Below are positions 44,030 to 53,555 of a stretch of DNA of 64,000 bases, in pieces. Made by a program: the position numbers and the translations under genes. Position 1 is the stretch's first letter. Each line of letters opens with the position of its first letter. The notes under the pieces were generated by a model. It was not told the origin of the DNA, searched no databases, and saw only the letters and a program-made list of their open reading frames with translations. The stretch spans positions 1,364,001-1,428,000 of the forward strand of contig NZ_JAOWPS010000001.1 in NCBI RefSeq assembly GCF_025753795.1, given 5' to 3'. Source of the DNA: Mesorhizobium sp. YC-39 (GTDB lineage: Bacteria > Pseudomonadota > Alphaproteobacteria > Rhizobiales > Rhizobiaceae).

Positions 44030-44809
44030 TCACCTATCAACGCGTCTCAAAAAATCGGCGAGCTTCTGGCTGCTTTCGCGGGGACACTCCATCGTGGCCC
44101 AATGTCCGCACCGATCCAGTGACGAGAATATGGCTCCCTTGATAGCGTCGGCAAGCGCCTGTCCGACACTCATTGGATTGACAGTGTCTGCGTCGCCGGT
44201 AACCAACAGCGTCGGCGCCGAAATGCGCCGGGTATCAACTGCGGAAGCCTTGGCCAGGGCTTCGCAAGTGCGGGCGTAAGATTCCGGATCCTGCCTGGTG
44301 ATCGATTCGCGCACGAAGGCGACAGCCGCAGGATGAGATTCCCTGGTGTGCGCCGACAACGCATTGGCAACGATCTGGTCGGCGATGTCGGCAATGCCGC
44401 CCGACCTCGCGAGCCGTGCCCGATTGGCAAGGCCTTGCCGCGTCGCTTCGGCAGGCTCGGCCAGCGCGCCGAACAGCGTCAGTGAAGCGACAAGCGAGGG
44501 CTGCGTTGCGGCAATCTGCTGGCAAACGATGGTGCCCATCGAATGGCCGACGAAATGCGCTCGGGTGACGCCCATCCCAACCATGGCGCGGATAACGGCC
44601 TCGCTCATGATTTCGATCGTCAAGGGCTCGATTGGCCGCGCCGAGCGGCCTGATCCGGGCAGGTCGAGTCTGATGACACGATAGGCTGACAGGGTAGCCA
44701 TCTGTGGCTGGAACATGTTCGCTGTTCCACCGAGGCCATGAATCATAACGACTGGCATGCCCTCGCCAGCGACTTCCGCGACGACTTGGCCAACTGTGAC
44801 TGTAGTCAT
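44030..44809 (-). CDS. Alpha/beta hydrolase, enol-lactonase-like
   Basis: The 259-residue protein is an alpha/beta hydrolase: oxyanion HGLGGTAN, RLDLPGSGRS, nucleophile Ser in VGHSMGTIV, and a C-terminal RCGHWATMECP with the catalytic His. It resembles 3-oxoadipate enol-lactonases and meta-cleavage product hydrolases, though specificity is not proved. It overlaps the FAH-family gene by 4 bp and lies 53 bp before the amidohydrolase. Confidence 0.9.
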   Translation of the reverse strand: MTTVTVGQVVAEVAGEGMPVVMIHGLGGTANMFQPQMATLSAYRVIRLDLPGSGRSARPIEPLTIEIMSEAVIRAMVGMGVTRAHFVGHSMGTIVCQQIAATQPSLVASLTLFGALAEPAEATRQGLANRARLARSGGIADIADQIVANALSAHTRESHPAAVAFVRESITRQDPESYARTCEALAKASAVDTRRISAPTLLVTGDADTVNPMSVGQALADAIKGAIFSSLDRCGHWATMECPRESSQKLADFLRRVDR

Positions 44810-45684
44810 TGGACACGCTCTGCGAAGCGGTTCTCGAGAGTGCCGATGCCGTCGATCTCGATGCGCACGACGTCACCTGCCTTCAGATATTTGGGCGGAT
44901 CAAAGCCGATACCGACACCGACCGGCGTGCCAGTGGCGATAATGTCGCCGGGCTTAAGCGTGATGCCTTGCGACAGTGTCTCAATGATCGTCGGGATGTC
45001 GAAAATCAGCAGCGAGATTTTGGAATCCTGACGCAAATCCTCATTGACGAAACAGCGTATGCCCGCGTTATCCAGGTCAAACTCGTCTTTGGTAACAGCC
45101 CAAGGACCCATGGGGCAGAACGTGTCCTGCGACTTGCCGATCAGCCACTGGCTGTATTTTCCCTGGAGGTCGCGAGCAGTGACGTCGTTTACGATCGTAT
45201 AGCCCCAGACGTGATCGAGCGCGTTTTCTTTCGAGATGCCGCGGCCGCCCTTGCCGATGATGACGGCCAGTTCAGCCTCGTAGTCGATCGCGGTCGAGAC
45301 GGAGGAATCGATCAGCACGCTCGCATGATTGGCCACGACCGATTCTGGCACTTTCGAAAAGATGATCGGATGTTTGGGGATCGCTCCAGCTCCGGCGCTG
45401 GAATCGAAACCGCTGCGAGCAAACTCATGTGCATGTTCGTGATAATTTTTGCCGACGCAGAAGATGTTTCGGGCCGGCAGGGGGATTGGCGCTTCGATCT
45501 CGACCTGTGCCAGCGGAATGGCCGAAAGCGTGCGCGGCACCCCGGCTCCGTTTCGTCGGATCAAGGCAAGAAGGCCTGATTGTGCCTGTTCGACAGGCAG
45601 GTCAAAGGGCGCAACGGTCTGCCCATCGAAATCGACAATTCCGATGCGACGCTCTCCAGCGATCGCGAATGTCGCGATTTTCAT
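44806..45684 (-). CDS. Fumarylacetoacetate hydrolase (FAH) family protein
   Basis: The 292-residue protein has the FAH fold. It contains NIFCVGKNYHEHAHE, PIIFSKVPESVV and DYEAELAVIIGKGGRGI with metal-binding acidic residues, then GYTIVNDVTARDLQ and GDIIATGTPVGVG. The family hydrolyses or hydrates acylpyruvates and related products late in aromatic breakdown. It is the first gene of the minus-strand run that continues into the transporter, and faces a FadR-type regulator across 193 bp. Confidence 0.94.
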   Translation of the reverse strand: MKIATFAIAGERRIGIVDFDGQTVAPFDLPVEQAQSGLLALIRRNGAGVPRTLSAIPLAQVEIEAPIPLPARNIFCVGKNYHEHAHEFARSGFDSSAGAGAIPKHPIIFSKVPESVVANHASVLIDSSVSTAIDYEAELAVIIGKGGRGISKENALDHVWGYTIVNDVTARDLQGKYSQWLIGKSQDTFCPMGPWAVTKDEFDLDNAGIRCFVNEDLRQDSKISLLIFDIPTIIETLSQGITLKPGDIIATGTPVGVGIGFDPPKYLKAGDVVRIEIDGIGTLENRFAERVQ

Positions 45685-45877
45685 GCGCCTTCTCCCTGAA
45701 CCTTTTGTGAGCCAATATGCGCTCTTTTATTACACGGTAACGCCAATTGGTTTAGGCTGCAAGTGAGTGCGCGTGCGAATTTTAGAGATTTCGAAGGACA
45801 TGAGCTTGTTCGCGCTAGACCGGCGGTGCTGCAATTGATATTATTGGCTCAAAATTGGATCAGATAAAGCGTCACAA
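45685..45877. promoter_or_regulatory. Divergent control region between FAH gene and FadR-type regulator
   Basis: These 193 bp must carry both promoters. The stretch is AT-richer than its surroundings (for example TTGATATTATTGGCTC at 45836-45851). I could not identify a clear palindromic operator. Confidence 0.5.
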
Positions 45878-46549
45878 ATGCCAAAGCTCATTGCCAACGA
45901 TATTGCCACAATGTTGAAGAAGCGGATCTCCTCGGGCGAATGGCTCGAGGACGGCCGCATGCCGCCCGAGCGCGATCTCGCGGTCGAGTTCGGTGTCGCC
46001 CGCAACACAGTGCGTCGTGCGGTAGGTTTCCTGGAGGATGACGGAACCGTCGTGCGGCATGTGGGGCGGGGCACTTTTTTGACCGCAACAAATCCCATGT
46101 CGATCGCATCCATGGTTAGCCGAATGGAAGGCACCAGCCCGGCCGACATGATGGAGATCCGCCAATTGCTGGAGCCCGCAGCAGCGGCCTTTGCCGCAAC
46201 CAACGCAAGCGCTGCGGAACTGAATGCGGTGCGCGAAGCGCATCAGACCGCCTGCGAAGCGGATGATATGCCCACTTTCGAGCATTGGGACGCAGAATTC
46301 CATCACCGGGTGTTCGCATGCTGCCGCAATGACTTTTTGAAAGAGATTCACAACCTCATGCGGGCCATTCGCAACCAGTCGCCCTGGTTTGAAATGAAGA
46401 AGCGCTCATTCTCGGAAGAGCGGCGCCAGGTGTATTGCCAGGAACACCAGGCGATACTGGACGCACTCTTCCATCGCGATCCGGAAGGCGCGAAGACGGC
46501 GATGCTGGTCCATCTGAGAACCGTCGAAAGAAACCTCTTGGGTCGGTGA
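45878..46549 (+). CDS. FadR/GntR-family transcriptional regulator
   Basis: The 223-residue protein has an N-terminal GntR winged helix (MPPERDLAVEFGVARNTVRRAVGFLEDDG, about 28-56). A C-terminal FCD helical domain follows with metal-binding residues in MMEIRQLLEPAAAA, EFHHRVFACC and LVHLRTVERN. Such regulators sense small organic acids and control adjacent catabolic genes. It is divergent from the FAH-led run, so that operon is its likely target. Confidence 0.93.
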   Translation: MPKLIANDIATMLKKRISSGEWLEDGRMPPERDLAVEFGVARNTVRRAVGFLEDDGTVVRHVGRGTFLTATNPMSIASMVSRMEGTSPADMMEIRQLLEPAAAAFAATNASAAELNAVREAHQTACEADDMPTFEHWDAEFHHRVFACCRNDFLKEIHNLMRAIRNQSPWFEMKKRSFSEERRQVYCQEHQAILDALFHRDPEGAKTAMLVHLRTVERNLLGR

Positions 46550-46674
46550 CTATCAACCAGGGCATGTATGATTTTACAGTCGCCTGCCTGATGCGCTCAC
46601 GCAACTTGGTGTCGGGCAGTGCACCGGAACCGGCCGCTTGCGCACGAGATCGCTGAGCTTCTGGCCAGTTAGCT

Positions 46675-48009
46675 TTAGCCGGCAAGTCTCGAAAGGCTAC
46701 CCAGCAACATTGTTCTGTCCTTGCCGATCATTAGCACTCCGCTATCGGGGGCAAACAGTGCCGAAAACGGCAACATCGCCGCGCCGATCGGCGAGGCCTC
46801 GGGGCCGAATTGCCCCGATACGATTTCCGGTGCCACGATGCCGATAGCGCTGACCTGGTTGAACTGGGTCTGCACCTTTGCCAGCAGCTCGAGATGGATC
46901 GGCCGTGGCAGGATGCTGTCGAGCACGATCGCCTCGATGTCGATGACGGAGGTGATGGCGATGATCGCCTCGACCAGCGCATTCGCGCAATCGTCGATCC
47001 ATTCGAACAGCGGCGCGCGCGCGCCCGGCGGCAAGGGGTCCAGTTCCCGCACCCGATTGATCTCGATGCCGCGCGACTTGAGATGATTGACCAGCACATA
47101 GATGGAAGCGCGATGCAGCAGGCTTTGGTAGCGCGCCGGCTTGGCCGCCACCGAGTCGAGGCTTGAAGGCGAGACCGGTAACGGGCCGAGAGCGGCGCTG
47201 TTGCCGTGCGGACCGGTATGCACCTTGCCTCCTTGCACCAGCCCGCCGCCGACGAAAGTGTCGATCGAGATGTGCATGAAGTCGCGGAACCGCGAGCCGG
47301 CCCCCTGGATGAGTTCGGCCAGCGCCGCCGCCGATGCGTCGTTTTCCACGAAAACCGGGATCTTCGGCCGGGTAGTGAAGAATGTCGTCAGGTCGATTGC
47401 TTCCCAGCGATTGCCAAGGTCGTCGGGAAAGCCGAGCTCCTCGCTCCAGCCGCCGAGGAAATAGGGCGAAGCGATGCCCACGCCGACCATGCTGGCATCG
47501 CCAAGCCCGTCGACCAACTTTTCGAAATTGGCGAGCGACATGTTGCCGGCCTTGAGCACCAGATCGGGATCCGGAAAGCGATACTCGTGCGATTCACGGG
47601 CTCTGACCTCGCCGGCGAAGTCGACGAGCACGGCTTCCAGCGCGCGCCGGCCGATCTTGATGCCGACGCTGTAGATCCGCTCCGGCGTAAGCCTGTAGAG
47701 AGTGGACGGCGATCCGCGCTGTCCGAATCTTTTTCCCACTTGCTTTACGAATCCAGACAACTCCAACCCGTCGACAATGGCGGCGACCGCGGCTGGTGTC
47801 AGATTTGCGGCGCGTGCCAGGTCGGACTTCGAGGCCTCCTTGAGGCGGCGGATGGCATCAAGCACGAAGCGCTCATTGTAATGCCGAACCTTGACGGAAT
47901 TGCTGCCTTTTCCGGACAAAACCGGCGCCTCCCCATTTATTCTCGCGGAGCCCAACCTGACCGCCTGCAGCTTTGAAACTGCTGCGATCGAGACACTCCG
48001 GCCGCGCAC
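46675..48009 (-). CDS. ROK-family transcriptional regulator
   Basis: The GTG at 48009 gives 444 residues. A winged helix at about 45-100 (NERFVLDAIRRLKEASKSDLARAANLTPAAV) is followed by a ROK sugar-kinase-like domain: VFVENDASAAALAEL and HISIDTFVGGGLVQGGKVHTG. The Cys cluster that binds zinc in most ROK kinases and in NagC is absent. It probably represses or activates the divergent sugar importer that starts 104 bp away. Confidence 0.9.
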   Translation of the reverse strand: MRGRSVSIAAVSKLQAVRLGSARINGEAPVLSGKGSNSVKVRHYNERFVLDAIRRLKEASKSDLARAANLTPAAVAAIVDGLELSGFVKQVGKRFGQRGSPSTLYRLTPERIYSVGIKIGRRALEAVLVDFAGEVRARESHEYRFPDPDLVLKAGNMSLANFEKLVDGLGDASMVGVGIASPYFLGGWSEELGFPDDLGNRWEAIDLTTFFTTRPKIPVFVENDASAAALAELIQGAGSRFRDFMHISIDTFVGGGLVQGGKVHTGPHGNSAALGPLPVSPSSLDSVAAKPARYQSLLHRASIYVLVNHLKSRGIEINRVRELDPLPPGARAPLFEWIDDCANALVEAIIAITSVIDIEAIVLDSILPRPIHLELLAKVQTQFNQVSAIGIVAPEIVSGQFGPEASPIGAAMLPFSALFAPDSGVLMIGKDRTMLLGSLSRLAG

Positions 48010-48112
48010 CTATGCGCGACGCGACATTGCGCGGCGAGACCGTGGAAGTCAATTTTCCAGTTGCGGCTTTCGCCTATTTAATATAGCAAATTGAAAAAAT
48101 AAGGGAGGAGAC

Positions 48113-50674
48113 GTGCTGCAGTTGGGCGCATATGGCGAAGCCGATGCCGCGGGAGGCGTGGCTGTACCTGTTGCCCTAATTCGGGCGACGAAGGCCTTCG
48201 GCGGCACGATTGCCCTCAAGGATGCGTCCTTCGAATTGCGCACCGGTGAGGTGCTGGCGCTGCTTGGCGAAAACGGCGCCGGCAAGAGCACCTGCGTGAA
48301 GTTGCTGGCCGGCGTGCATTCCCCTACTGATGGTCATGTCGAGGTCGACGGCAAGCCTGTAGTCTTCCATTCGCCGCATGGCGCCCAGGCCGCCGGCATT
48401 GCGGTCATGCACCAGCATCCCGGCCTATTCCCGGATCTGTCGGTCGCGGAAAACATCTATCTCGGTCACATGCCGCGCGACCGCTTCGGCGGCATCGACA
48501 ACGCCGCCATGCTTGCTGGCGCGCGCAAGGTGTTGGCGACGGTCGGCCTCGACGTGCCGGCAGCAACGCGGCTCGGAACGCTGCGCACCTCCGAGCAGCA
48601 ACTCGTCGAGATCGCCCGCGCGCTCTCGCTCGACGCGCGTGTGCTGATCATGGACGAGCCTACGGCAGCCCTGTCGCAGCGCGAGGTCGAGCGGCTTTTC
48701 GCTGTCGTCGCCGATCTCAGGCTGCACGGCGTAGCGATGATGTTTGTCGGCCACCGCATGGACGAAATCTTTCGGATCGCCGACCGCATCGCGGTGCTGC
48801 GCGATGGTCGCCTCATCGGCGTCAAGCCGAAGGTAGAGCTTGGCCGCGCAGCCGCCATCAGCATGATGGTCGGCCGCGAGGTGACCGACCTCTATCCCGA
48901 ACGTCACCACGCCATCAGCGCGCTGGTGCTGGAGGCGAGGGGGCTTTCGCGCGCCGGCGGCTTCTCCGACATCGACCTCAAGCTGCACGCCGGAGAGGTG
49001 CTTGGGCTTGGCGGCCTGGTCGGCAGCGGACGGACGGAGATCGCGCGCGTGCTGTTCGGCATCGACCAGCCGGATGCCGGCGAAATCCTGATTGATGGCA
49101 GGCCTGTTAGCTTCGCATCGGCGCGCGATGCCATGGATGCGCGCATCGCCTATGTCTCGGAAGACCGCATGGGCCAGAGCCTGGTGATGGATTTCTCCAT
49201 CCTCGACAATGCCGTGCTGCCCATACTCGACAAGGCGGCGCCCTCCGGTCTCTACAGCACGGATCGCGCGATCGATCTGGTCTCGGGTTGGTTGAAGCGC
49301 ATGAAGTTGCGCTTCTCCGGCTATGGACAGCCGGTCAAGGAATTGTCCGGCGGCAACCAGCAGAAGGTGGCTCTGGCCAAATGGCTGCGCACGGAGCCGC
49401 GCGTCCTCATCCTTGACGAGCCGACGCAGGGCATCGATGTCGGCACTAAGGCGGAAGTGCATGCGATGATCGCCGACCTTGCGGTGCAAGGCATGGCGAT
49501 CATCCTGATCTCCTCCGAGATGCCCGAGCTCATCGGCATGTGCGATCGCATTGTCGTCCTGCGCGAAGGCCACCGGATGGCCGAATTCGCGCGTGGCGAA
49601 GCCACCCAGGAAAAGGTGCTCGAAGCGGCGACGAAGACCGGCGAACGCGTCGACCCGGCAGCACAGGCGCAACGCGCCGCCCGCGAGGAGAAGAGAAAAG
49701 GACCGCTCGATATTCTGAAGCGGCGGGAGTTCGGCCTGCTCGCCGCGATGCTGGCGGTCGCCATTCCGGTCACCATCATCAACCCGCGCATGGTGAGCGC
49801 GGCAAACCTCACCGCCGTGTCCATGGATGCTGCCTTGCTGGTCGTCGCGGCACTCGCCCAGATGCTGGTGCTGATCACCCGCAATATCGACCTTTCGATC
49901 GCCGCGGTGATCGGTCTTTCAGCCTACATGGCGGCCAGCATGGTTCAGGCCTATCCGGGACTCGACATCGGCGTCGGCCTGGCGACCGCATGCGCGGTCG
50001 GCGGTGCCGCTGGCCTGATCAACGGCCTGGTCGTTACCAGGGGAAGGATCCCGGCCATCGTCGTCACGCTGGCCTCGATGTCAATTTTTCGCGGCTTCAA
50101 CTCGATCTGGGCCGCCGGCGACCAGATCAGCGCCGACGAAGTTACGCAAGCCTGGCTCGACATGACCGGCCTGAAGATCGCCGGCGTGCCGCTGATCGTC
50201 GTCATCGCCATCGTCATCCTGTGCTTGGGCTACGTGCTGCTCTATCGCACGGCCATCGGGCGCGAGCTGTTCGCCACCGGCTCCAATCCGGACGGCGCGC
50301 GCCTTATCGGCATTCCCGTCGACAGGCGCATCCTGCTCGCCTTTGGCATGGCCGGCCTGCTCGGCGGCCTATGCGGCGCGCTCTGGGCATCCCGCTACGC
50401 CACCATCGACGCCCGTGTCGCGCTCGGCTTCGAACTCACCGTAATCGCTTCGGCGGTGGTTGGCGGCGTCGCCATCCGCGGTGGTTCGGGCACGCTGCTC
50501 GGCATCATCCTTGGCGCGCTCACATTGCTGGTCATCAAGAACGGGCTGACGCTGGTGCGCGTCGACCCGCTGTGGCTGCAGGGCGTCTACGGCCTGGTGA
50601 TCCTGGTCGCCATCGGCATCGACACCTTCATCGTGCGGCGCGCGGAGCAGGCAAGACAGGCGAGGGCGAGATGA
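48113..50674 (+). CDS. Sugar ABC transporter, fused ATPase (RbsA-type) and permease (RbsC-type)
   Basis: The GTG start at 48113 follows GGGAGGAG. The 853-residue protein joins two nucleotide-binding domains with a permease. NBD1 (about 20-250) has GENGAGKST and IMDEPTAAL. NBD2 (about 260-510) has a degenerate Walker A (GLVGSGRTE), the signature LSGGNQQKVALAKWL and DEPTQGIDVGTK. From about 540 to 845 there are eight or more membrane helices with ITRNIDLSIAAVIGLSAY and VGGVAIRGGSGTLLG. These parts are usually two genes. It resembles ribose/rhamnose/AI-2 type importers, with the sugar unknown. It overlaps the next permease by 4 bp. Confidence 0.93.
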   Translation: MLQLGAYGEADAAGGVAVPVALIRATKAFGGTIALKDASFELRTGEVLALLGENGAGKSTCVKLLAGVHSPTDGHVEVDGKPVVFHSPHGAQAAGIAVMHQHPGLFPDLSVAENIYLGHMPRDRFGGIDNAAMLAGARKVLATVGLDVPAATRLGTLRTSEQQLVEIARALSLDARVLIMDEPTAALSQREVERLFAVVADLRLHGVAMMFVGHRMDEIFRIADRIAVLRDGRLIGVKPKVELGRAAAISMMVGREVTDLYPERHHAISALVLEARGLSRAGGFSDIDLKLHAGEVLGLGGLVGSGRTEIARVLFGIDQPDAGEILIDGRPVSFASARDAMDARIAYVSEDRMGQSLVMDFSILDNAVLPILDKAAPSGLYSTDRAIDLVSGWLKRMKLRFSGYGQPVKELSGGNQQKVALAKWLRTEPRVLILDEPTQGIDVGTKAEVHAMIADLAVQGMAIILISSEMPELIGMCDRIVVLREGHRMAEFARGEATQEKVLEAATKTGERVDPAAQAQRAAREEKRKGPLDILKRREFGLLAAMLAVAIPVTIINPRMVSAANLTAVSMDAALLVVAALAQMLVLITRNIDLSIAAVIGLSAYMAASMVQAYPGLDIGVGLATACAVGGAAGLINGLVVTRGRIPAIVVTLASMSIFRGFNSIWAAGDQISADEVTQAWLDMTGLKIAGVPLIVVIAIVILCLGYVLLYRTAIGRELFATGSNPDGARLIGIPVDRRILLAFGMAGLLGGLCGALWASRYATIDARVALGFELTVIASAVVGGVAIRGGSGTLLGIILGALTLLVIKNGLTLVRVDPLWLQGVYGLVILVAIGIDTFIVRRAEQARQARAR

Positions 50675-51660
50675 GAAAGTTCCTCCGTTCGATCGACTTC
50701 TGGGATCTGCTGCTGGCGACCTCTTGCCTGGCCATATTCCTCTACGCGGCGATCTTCGTGCCGAATTTCGTCTCGGGGTTCAATCTTTCGCAATTGGCCG
50801 CGAGTGCCTCTGAAAAGGCGTTGCTGATCCTGCCCATGACACTGCTCATCATCACCCGCGAGATCGACCTGTCGATCGCCTCGGTGTTGGCACTGACGTC
50901 CGTCGTCTTTGGCCTGCTCGTCCAGGCCGGCGTGCCGACGCTGGCGGCAATCCCGCTGACTCTCGTCGCCGGCGGCCTGCTCGGCGCCTTCAACGGCTAT
51001 CTGGTCTCGGGCCTGGGACTGCAGTCGCTGGTTGTGACGCTCGGCACCATGGCGCTCTATCGCGGTATTGGCTATATCCTGCTCGGCACCGGTTCGGTCA
51101 ACATCCTGCCGACTGCGGTCGTCGATTTCGGCATCAACAACCTGCCGGGCACCCAGATACCGTGGACCATCGTGCCTTTCCTGGTGCTCGCGCCGGTGTT
51201 TGCGGTCGTGCTGCAGAAGACGCCGACCGGCAAGCGGATCTATGCGCTCGGCGGCAGCCCCGAAGTGGCGCGCTATTCCGGCATCGACACCCGCCGGATG
51301 GTCCTGAACCTGTTCATCGTCTCGGGCGTCGCCGCCGCCATCGCCGGCATTGTCTATACCGCCCGCCTCTCCAATGCCCGCGCCAACAATGCGCTCGGCA
51401 TGGAACTCGACGTGATCACCATCGTCCTGCTCGGCGGCGTCAGCGTCTTTGGCGGTAAGGGCCGCCTGACCGGCGTCATGCTGGCGCTGGTCCTGATCGC
51501 CATCATCCGCAACGTCCTGGCGCTTAACCAGATCGGCGGCGACGCACAGGGCATGATCATCGGCCTGCTTCTGATCGGCTCGCTGCTGGTCGGCAATTAC
51601 TGGCGCTCCACACAGGAGATGCTCAGCAGATCGCGCGCCTTGCGCGAGACCAAGGGGTGA
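50671..51660 (+). CDS. Sugar ABC transporter permease (RbsC/RhaQ-type)
   Basis: The ATG at 50671 overlaps the upstream stop (ATGA). The 329-residue product has eight or more membrane helices and the family sequence ITREIDLSIASVLALTSVVFG, then ALGGSPEVARYSGI and LLGGVSVFGGKGRLTG. Together with the permease half of the fusion protein it would form a heterodimeric channel, as RhaP and RhaQ do. Confidence 0.93.
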   Translation: MRKFLRSIDFWDLLLATSCLAIFLYAAIFVPNFVSGFNLSQLAASASEKALLILPMTLLIITREIDLSIASVLALTSVVFGLLVQAGVPTLAAIPLTLVAGGLLGAFNGYLVSGLGLQSLVVTLGTMALYRGIGYILLGTGSVNILPTAVVDFGINNLPGTQIPWTIVPFLVLAPVFAVVLQKTPTGKRIYALGGSPEVARYSGIDTRRMVLNLFIVSGVAAAIAGIVYTARLSNARANNALGMELDVITIVLLGGVSVFGGKGRLTGVMLALVLIAIIRNVLALNQIGGDAQGMIIGLLLIGSLLVGNYWRSTQEMLSRSRALRETKG

Positions 51661-51707
51661 TCTCGGGCCCCTTCTTCAAGCCCGAATTTTTTGACGGAGG
51701 AGTCACA

Positions 51708-52709
51708 ATGAAAGCGTTTAGATTAGCCCTGCTCGCATCCGCGGTTCTGCTCGCGCCAACTTCGCTGGCCCTAAGCCAGGAATGCGCCAAGGAACCGGTA
51801 ACGGTCGGTTTCCTGCCCAAGCTCGACACCGACCCCTACTTCAAGGTGGCTTTTGGAGGCGCGGAAGAGGCAGCGAAGGAAATTGGCGGCACCGCCATCC
51901 AGGTCGCCCCATCGCAGGCGACGGCCGAGGCGCAGATCGAATTCATAAACAGCCTCGTGTCGCAGAAGGTCGGCGTCATAGCCATTGCCGGCAACGACGC
52001 CAATGCCGTTGCGCCTGCGCTGAAGCGCGCCGTTCAGCAGGGCGTCAGGGTGATTTCATATGACTCCGACGTGGCGGCCGATGCGCGCACTGTGTTCGTG
52101 AATCAGGTGAAGGGCGACAGTCTCGCCGAAATGATGCTGGAAAGCGCGTTCAACCTTACCGGCGGTGAAGGCGAATTCGCGATCCTGTCCTCAACTCCCA
52201 CGGCGACCAACCAGAACGCCTGGATCGATTTCATGAAGGCGAAGATGGCGGCGGAGCCGAAGTTCGCCAAGATGAAGCTGGTGCAGGTCGCATACGGTGA
52301 GGAAAGCGAACAGATCAACCAGCAGCAGGCGCTGGCGCTGGTGCAGGCGTTTCCGGATCTCAAGGTAATCATCGTTCCGGCGGGCATCGGCCTCCCGGCG
52401 GCCGCCCGGGCACTCGAGGAGGCAGGCCTCATCGGCAAGGTCAAGCTCACCGGTCTCGCACCCGCCACTCTGATCGCCAAATACATCAAGGACGGCGCCG
52501 CGCAAGACATCTGGTGGAACGTCACCGATCTTGGCTATCTTGCCTATCAGACTGCCCAAGCCGTTGCGCAATGCAAGATCACCGGCAAGGAAGGTGAGAA
52601 GTTCTCGGCAGGCAGGCTTGGCGAGTACACGATCGGGGCCGGCGGCGAATTGATCCTTGGTCCGGCGAAGATCGTGACCCCCGAAAATCTGGCCGAGTTC
52701 AAGTTCTGA
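51708..52709 (+). CDS. Sugar-binding periplasmic protein (RhaS/LsrB-like)
   Basis: The ATG at 51708 is preceded by GGAGGA. The 333-residue product has a signal peptide (MKAFRLALLASAVLLAPTSLALS, cleavage near SQE). Its mature domain has VGFLPKLDTDPYFKVAFGGAEEAAK, PSQATAEAQIEFINSLVSQKVGVI and SYDSDVAADARTVFVNQV. It resembles rhamnose- and autoinducer-2-type binding proteins. It completes the importer. Confidence 0.92.
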   Translation: MKAFRLALLASAVLLAPTSLALSQECAKEPVTVGFLPKLDTDPYFKVAFGGAEEAAKEIGGTAIQVAPSQATAEAQIEFINSLVSQKVGVIAIAGNDANAVAPALKRAVQQGVRVISYDSDVAADARTVFVNQVKGDSLAEMMLESAFNLTGGEGEFAILSSTPTATNQNAWIDFMKAKMAAEPKFAKMKLVQVAYGEESEQINQQQALALVQAFPDLKVIIVPAGIGLPAAARALEEAGLIGKVKLTGLAPATLIAKYIKDGAAQDIWWNVTDLGYLAYQTAQAVAQCKITGKEGEKFSAGRLGEYTIGAGGELILGPAKIVTPENLAEFKF

Positions 52710-52711
52710 TC

Positions 52712-52742
52712 CCGGCGACCTCCTACCCTTGAGGGGCGCCGG
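52712..52742. terminator. Inverted repeat after the binding-protein gene
   Basis: CCGGCG (52712-52717) pairs with CGCCGG (52737-52742), and inner CTC and CCCT find GAG and AGGG partners. It lies 3 bp after the binding-protein stop and has no T-run, so it may be an mRNA-stabilising hairpin rather than a Rho-independent terminator. Confidence 0.45.
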
Positions 52743-52793
52743 TTCATCTGGCGCTCTCTCTCAATCCCGATCGATCGAACAGTGAGGGCGACA

Positions 52794-53555
52794 ATGAAAC
52801 TGTTGCTTGCAGGCGAAACCTTCGCGGCAACGACCTCGGTCGCCGTCGGCGGCGATGTGCTGACCAGTGCTGCCTCGACCAATGGAGCGACGGCCTTCAA
52901 TGCGGCGCTGGCCACTGAGGGCATCGCCGTCACGCAGATCGGTGGCGAGCGCTGCGCCGCGGAATTCCCCTATGACCTCGATGCGCTGGCCCAGTATCAG
53001 GCGGTGGTCATCTCCGATGTCGGCGCGCTGACATTGCTGGTCACGCCGGATGCCCGCGCCGGGCGTGTCGGCGTCAACCGCCTCGAGGTGCTCAAAGCCT
53101 ATGTCGAAAGCGGCGGCGGGCTGATGCTGGCCGGGGGCTATATGGGCTTTCAGGGTATGTTCGGTACGGCCCGGTTCCACGACACCCCGGTCGAAGACGT
53201 CCTGCCGGTCCGCTGCCTGCCTTTTTGCGATGGCATGGAGGTGCCGCAAGGCCTGCAAGCTTCCATTCTGCAGCCGTCACATCCGATCTTTGCCGGCGTG
53301 GAGGGGCCCTTGCCGCCTATTCTTGGCATGAACAAGCTGGATTTCAGGCGCGATAGTTCGTCCCGGCTTCTGGCGACCTGTCACCACCGCAGCACGGACT
53401 GGCCGCTTCTTGCCGTCCGCACCCATGGCCGCGGCCGAACGATTGCCTGGGCGACCGATATCGGCCCGCATTGGCTGTCGCAGGATTTTCTCGGGTGGCC
53501 GCTTTACGGCAGGCTGATGGCGAACATGATCGGTTGGCTGGCCGGCAATGAATAA
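52794..53555 (+). CDS. GATase1-like (putative glutamine amidotransferase fold) protein
   Basis: ATG 52794 is preferred over GTG 52782. The 253-residue protein has the class I amidotransferase-like fold of the PF07090 type: LLAGETFAATTSVAVGGDVL, YQAVVISDVGALTLLV, LKAYVESGGGLMLAGGYMGFQG and GRTIAWATDIGPHWLS. Such proteins often accompany sugar transport operons in Rhizobiales, and no activity is established. It follows the sugar importer after 84 bp and likely shares its mRNA. Confidence 0.85.
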   Translation: MKLLLAGETFAATTSVAVGGDVLTSAASTNGATAFNAALATEGIAVTQIGGERCAAEFPYDLDALAQYQAVVISDVGALTLLVTPDARAGRVGVNRLEVLKAYVESGGGLMLAGGYMGFQGMFGTARFHDTPVEDVLPVRCLPFCDGMEVPQGLQASILQPSHPIFAGVEGPLPPILGMNKLDFRRDSSSRLLATCHHRSTDWPLLAVRTHGRGRTIAWATDIGPHWLSQDFLGWPLYGRLMANMIGWLAGNE

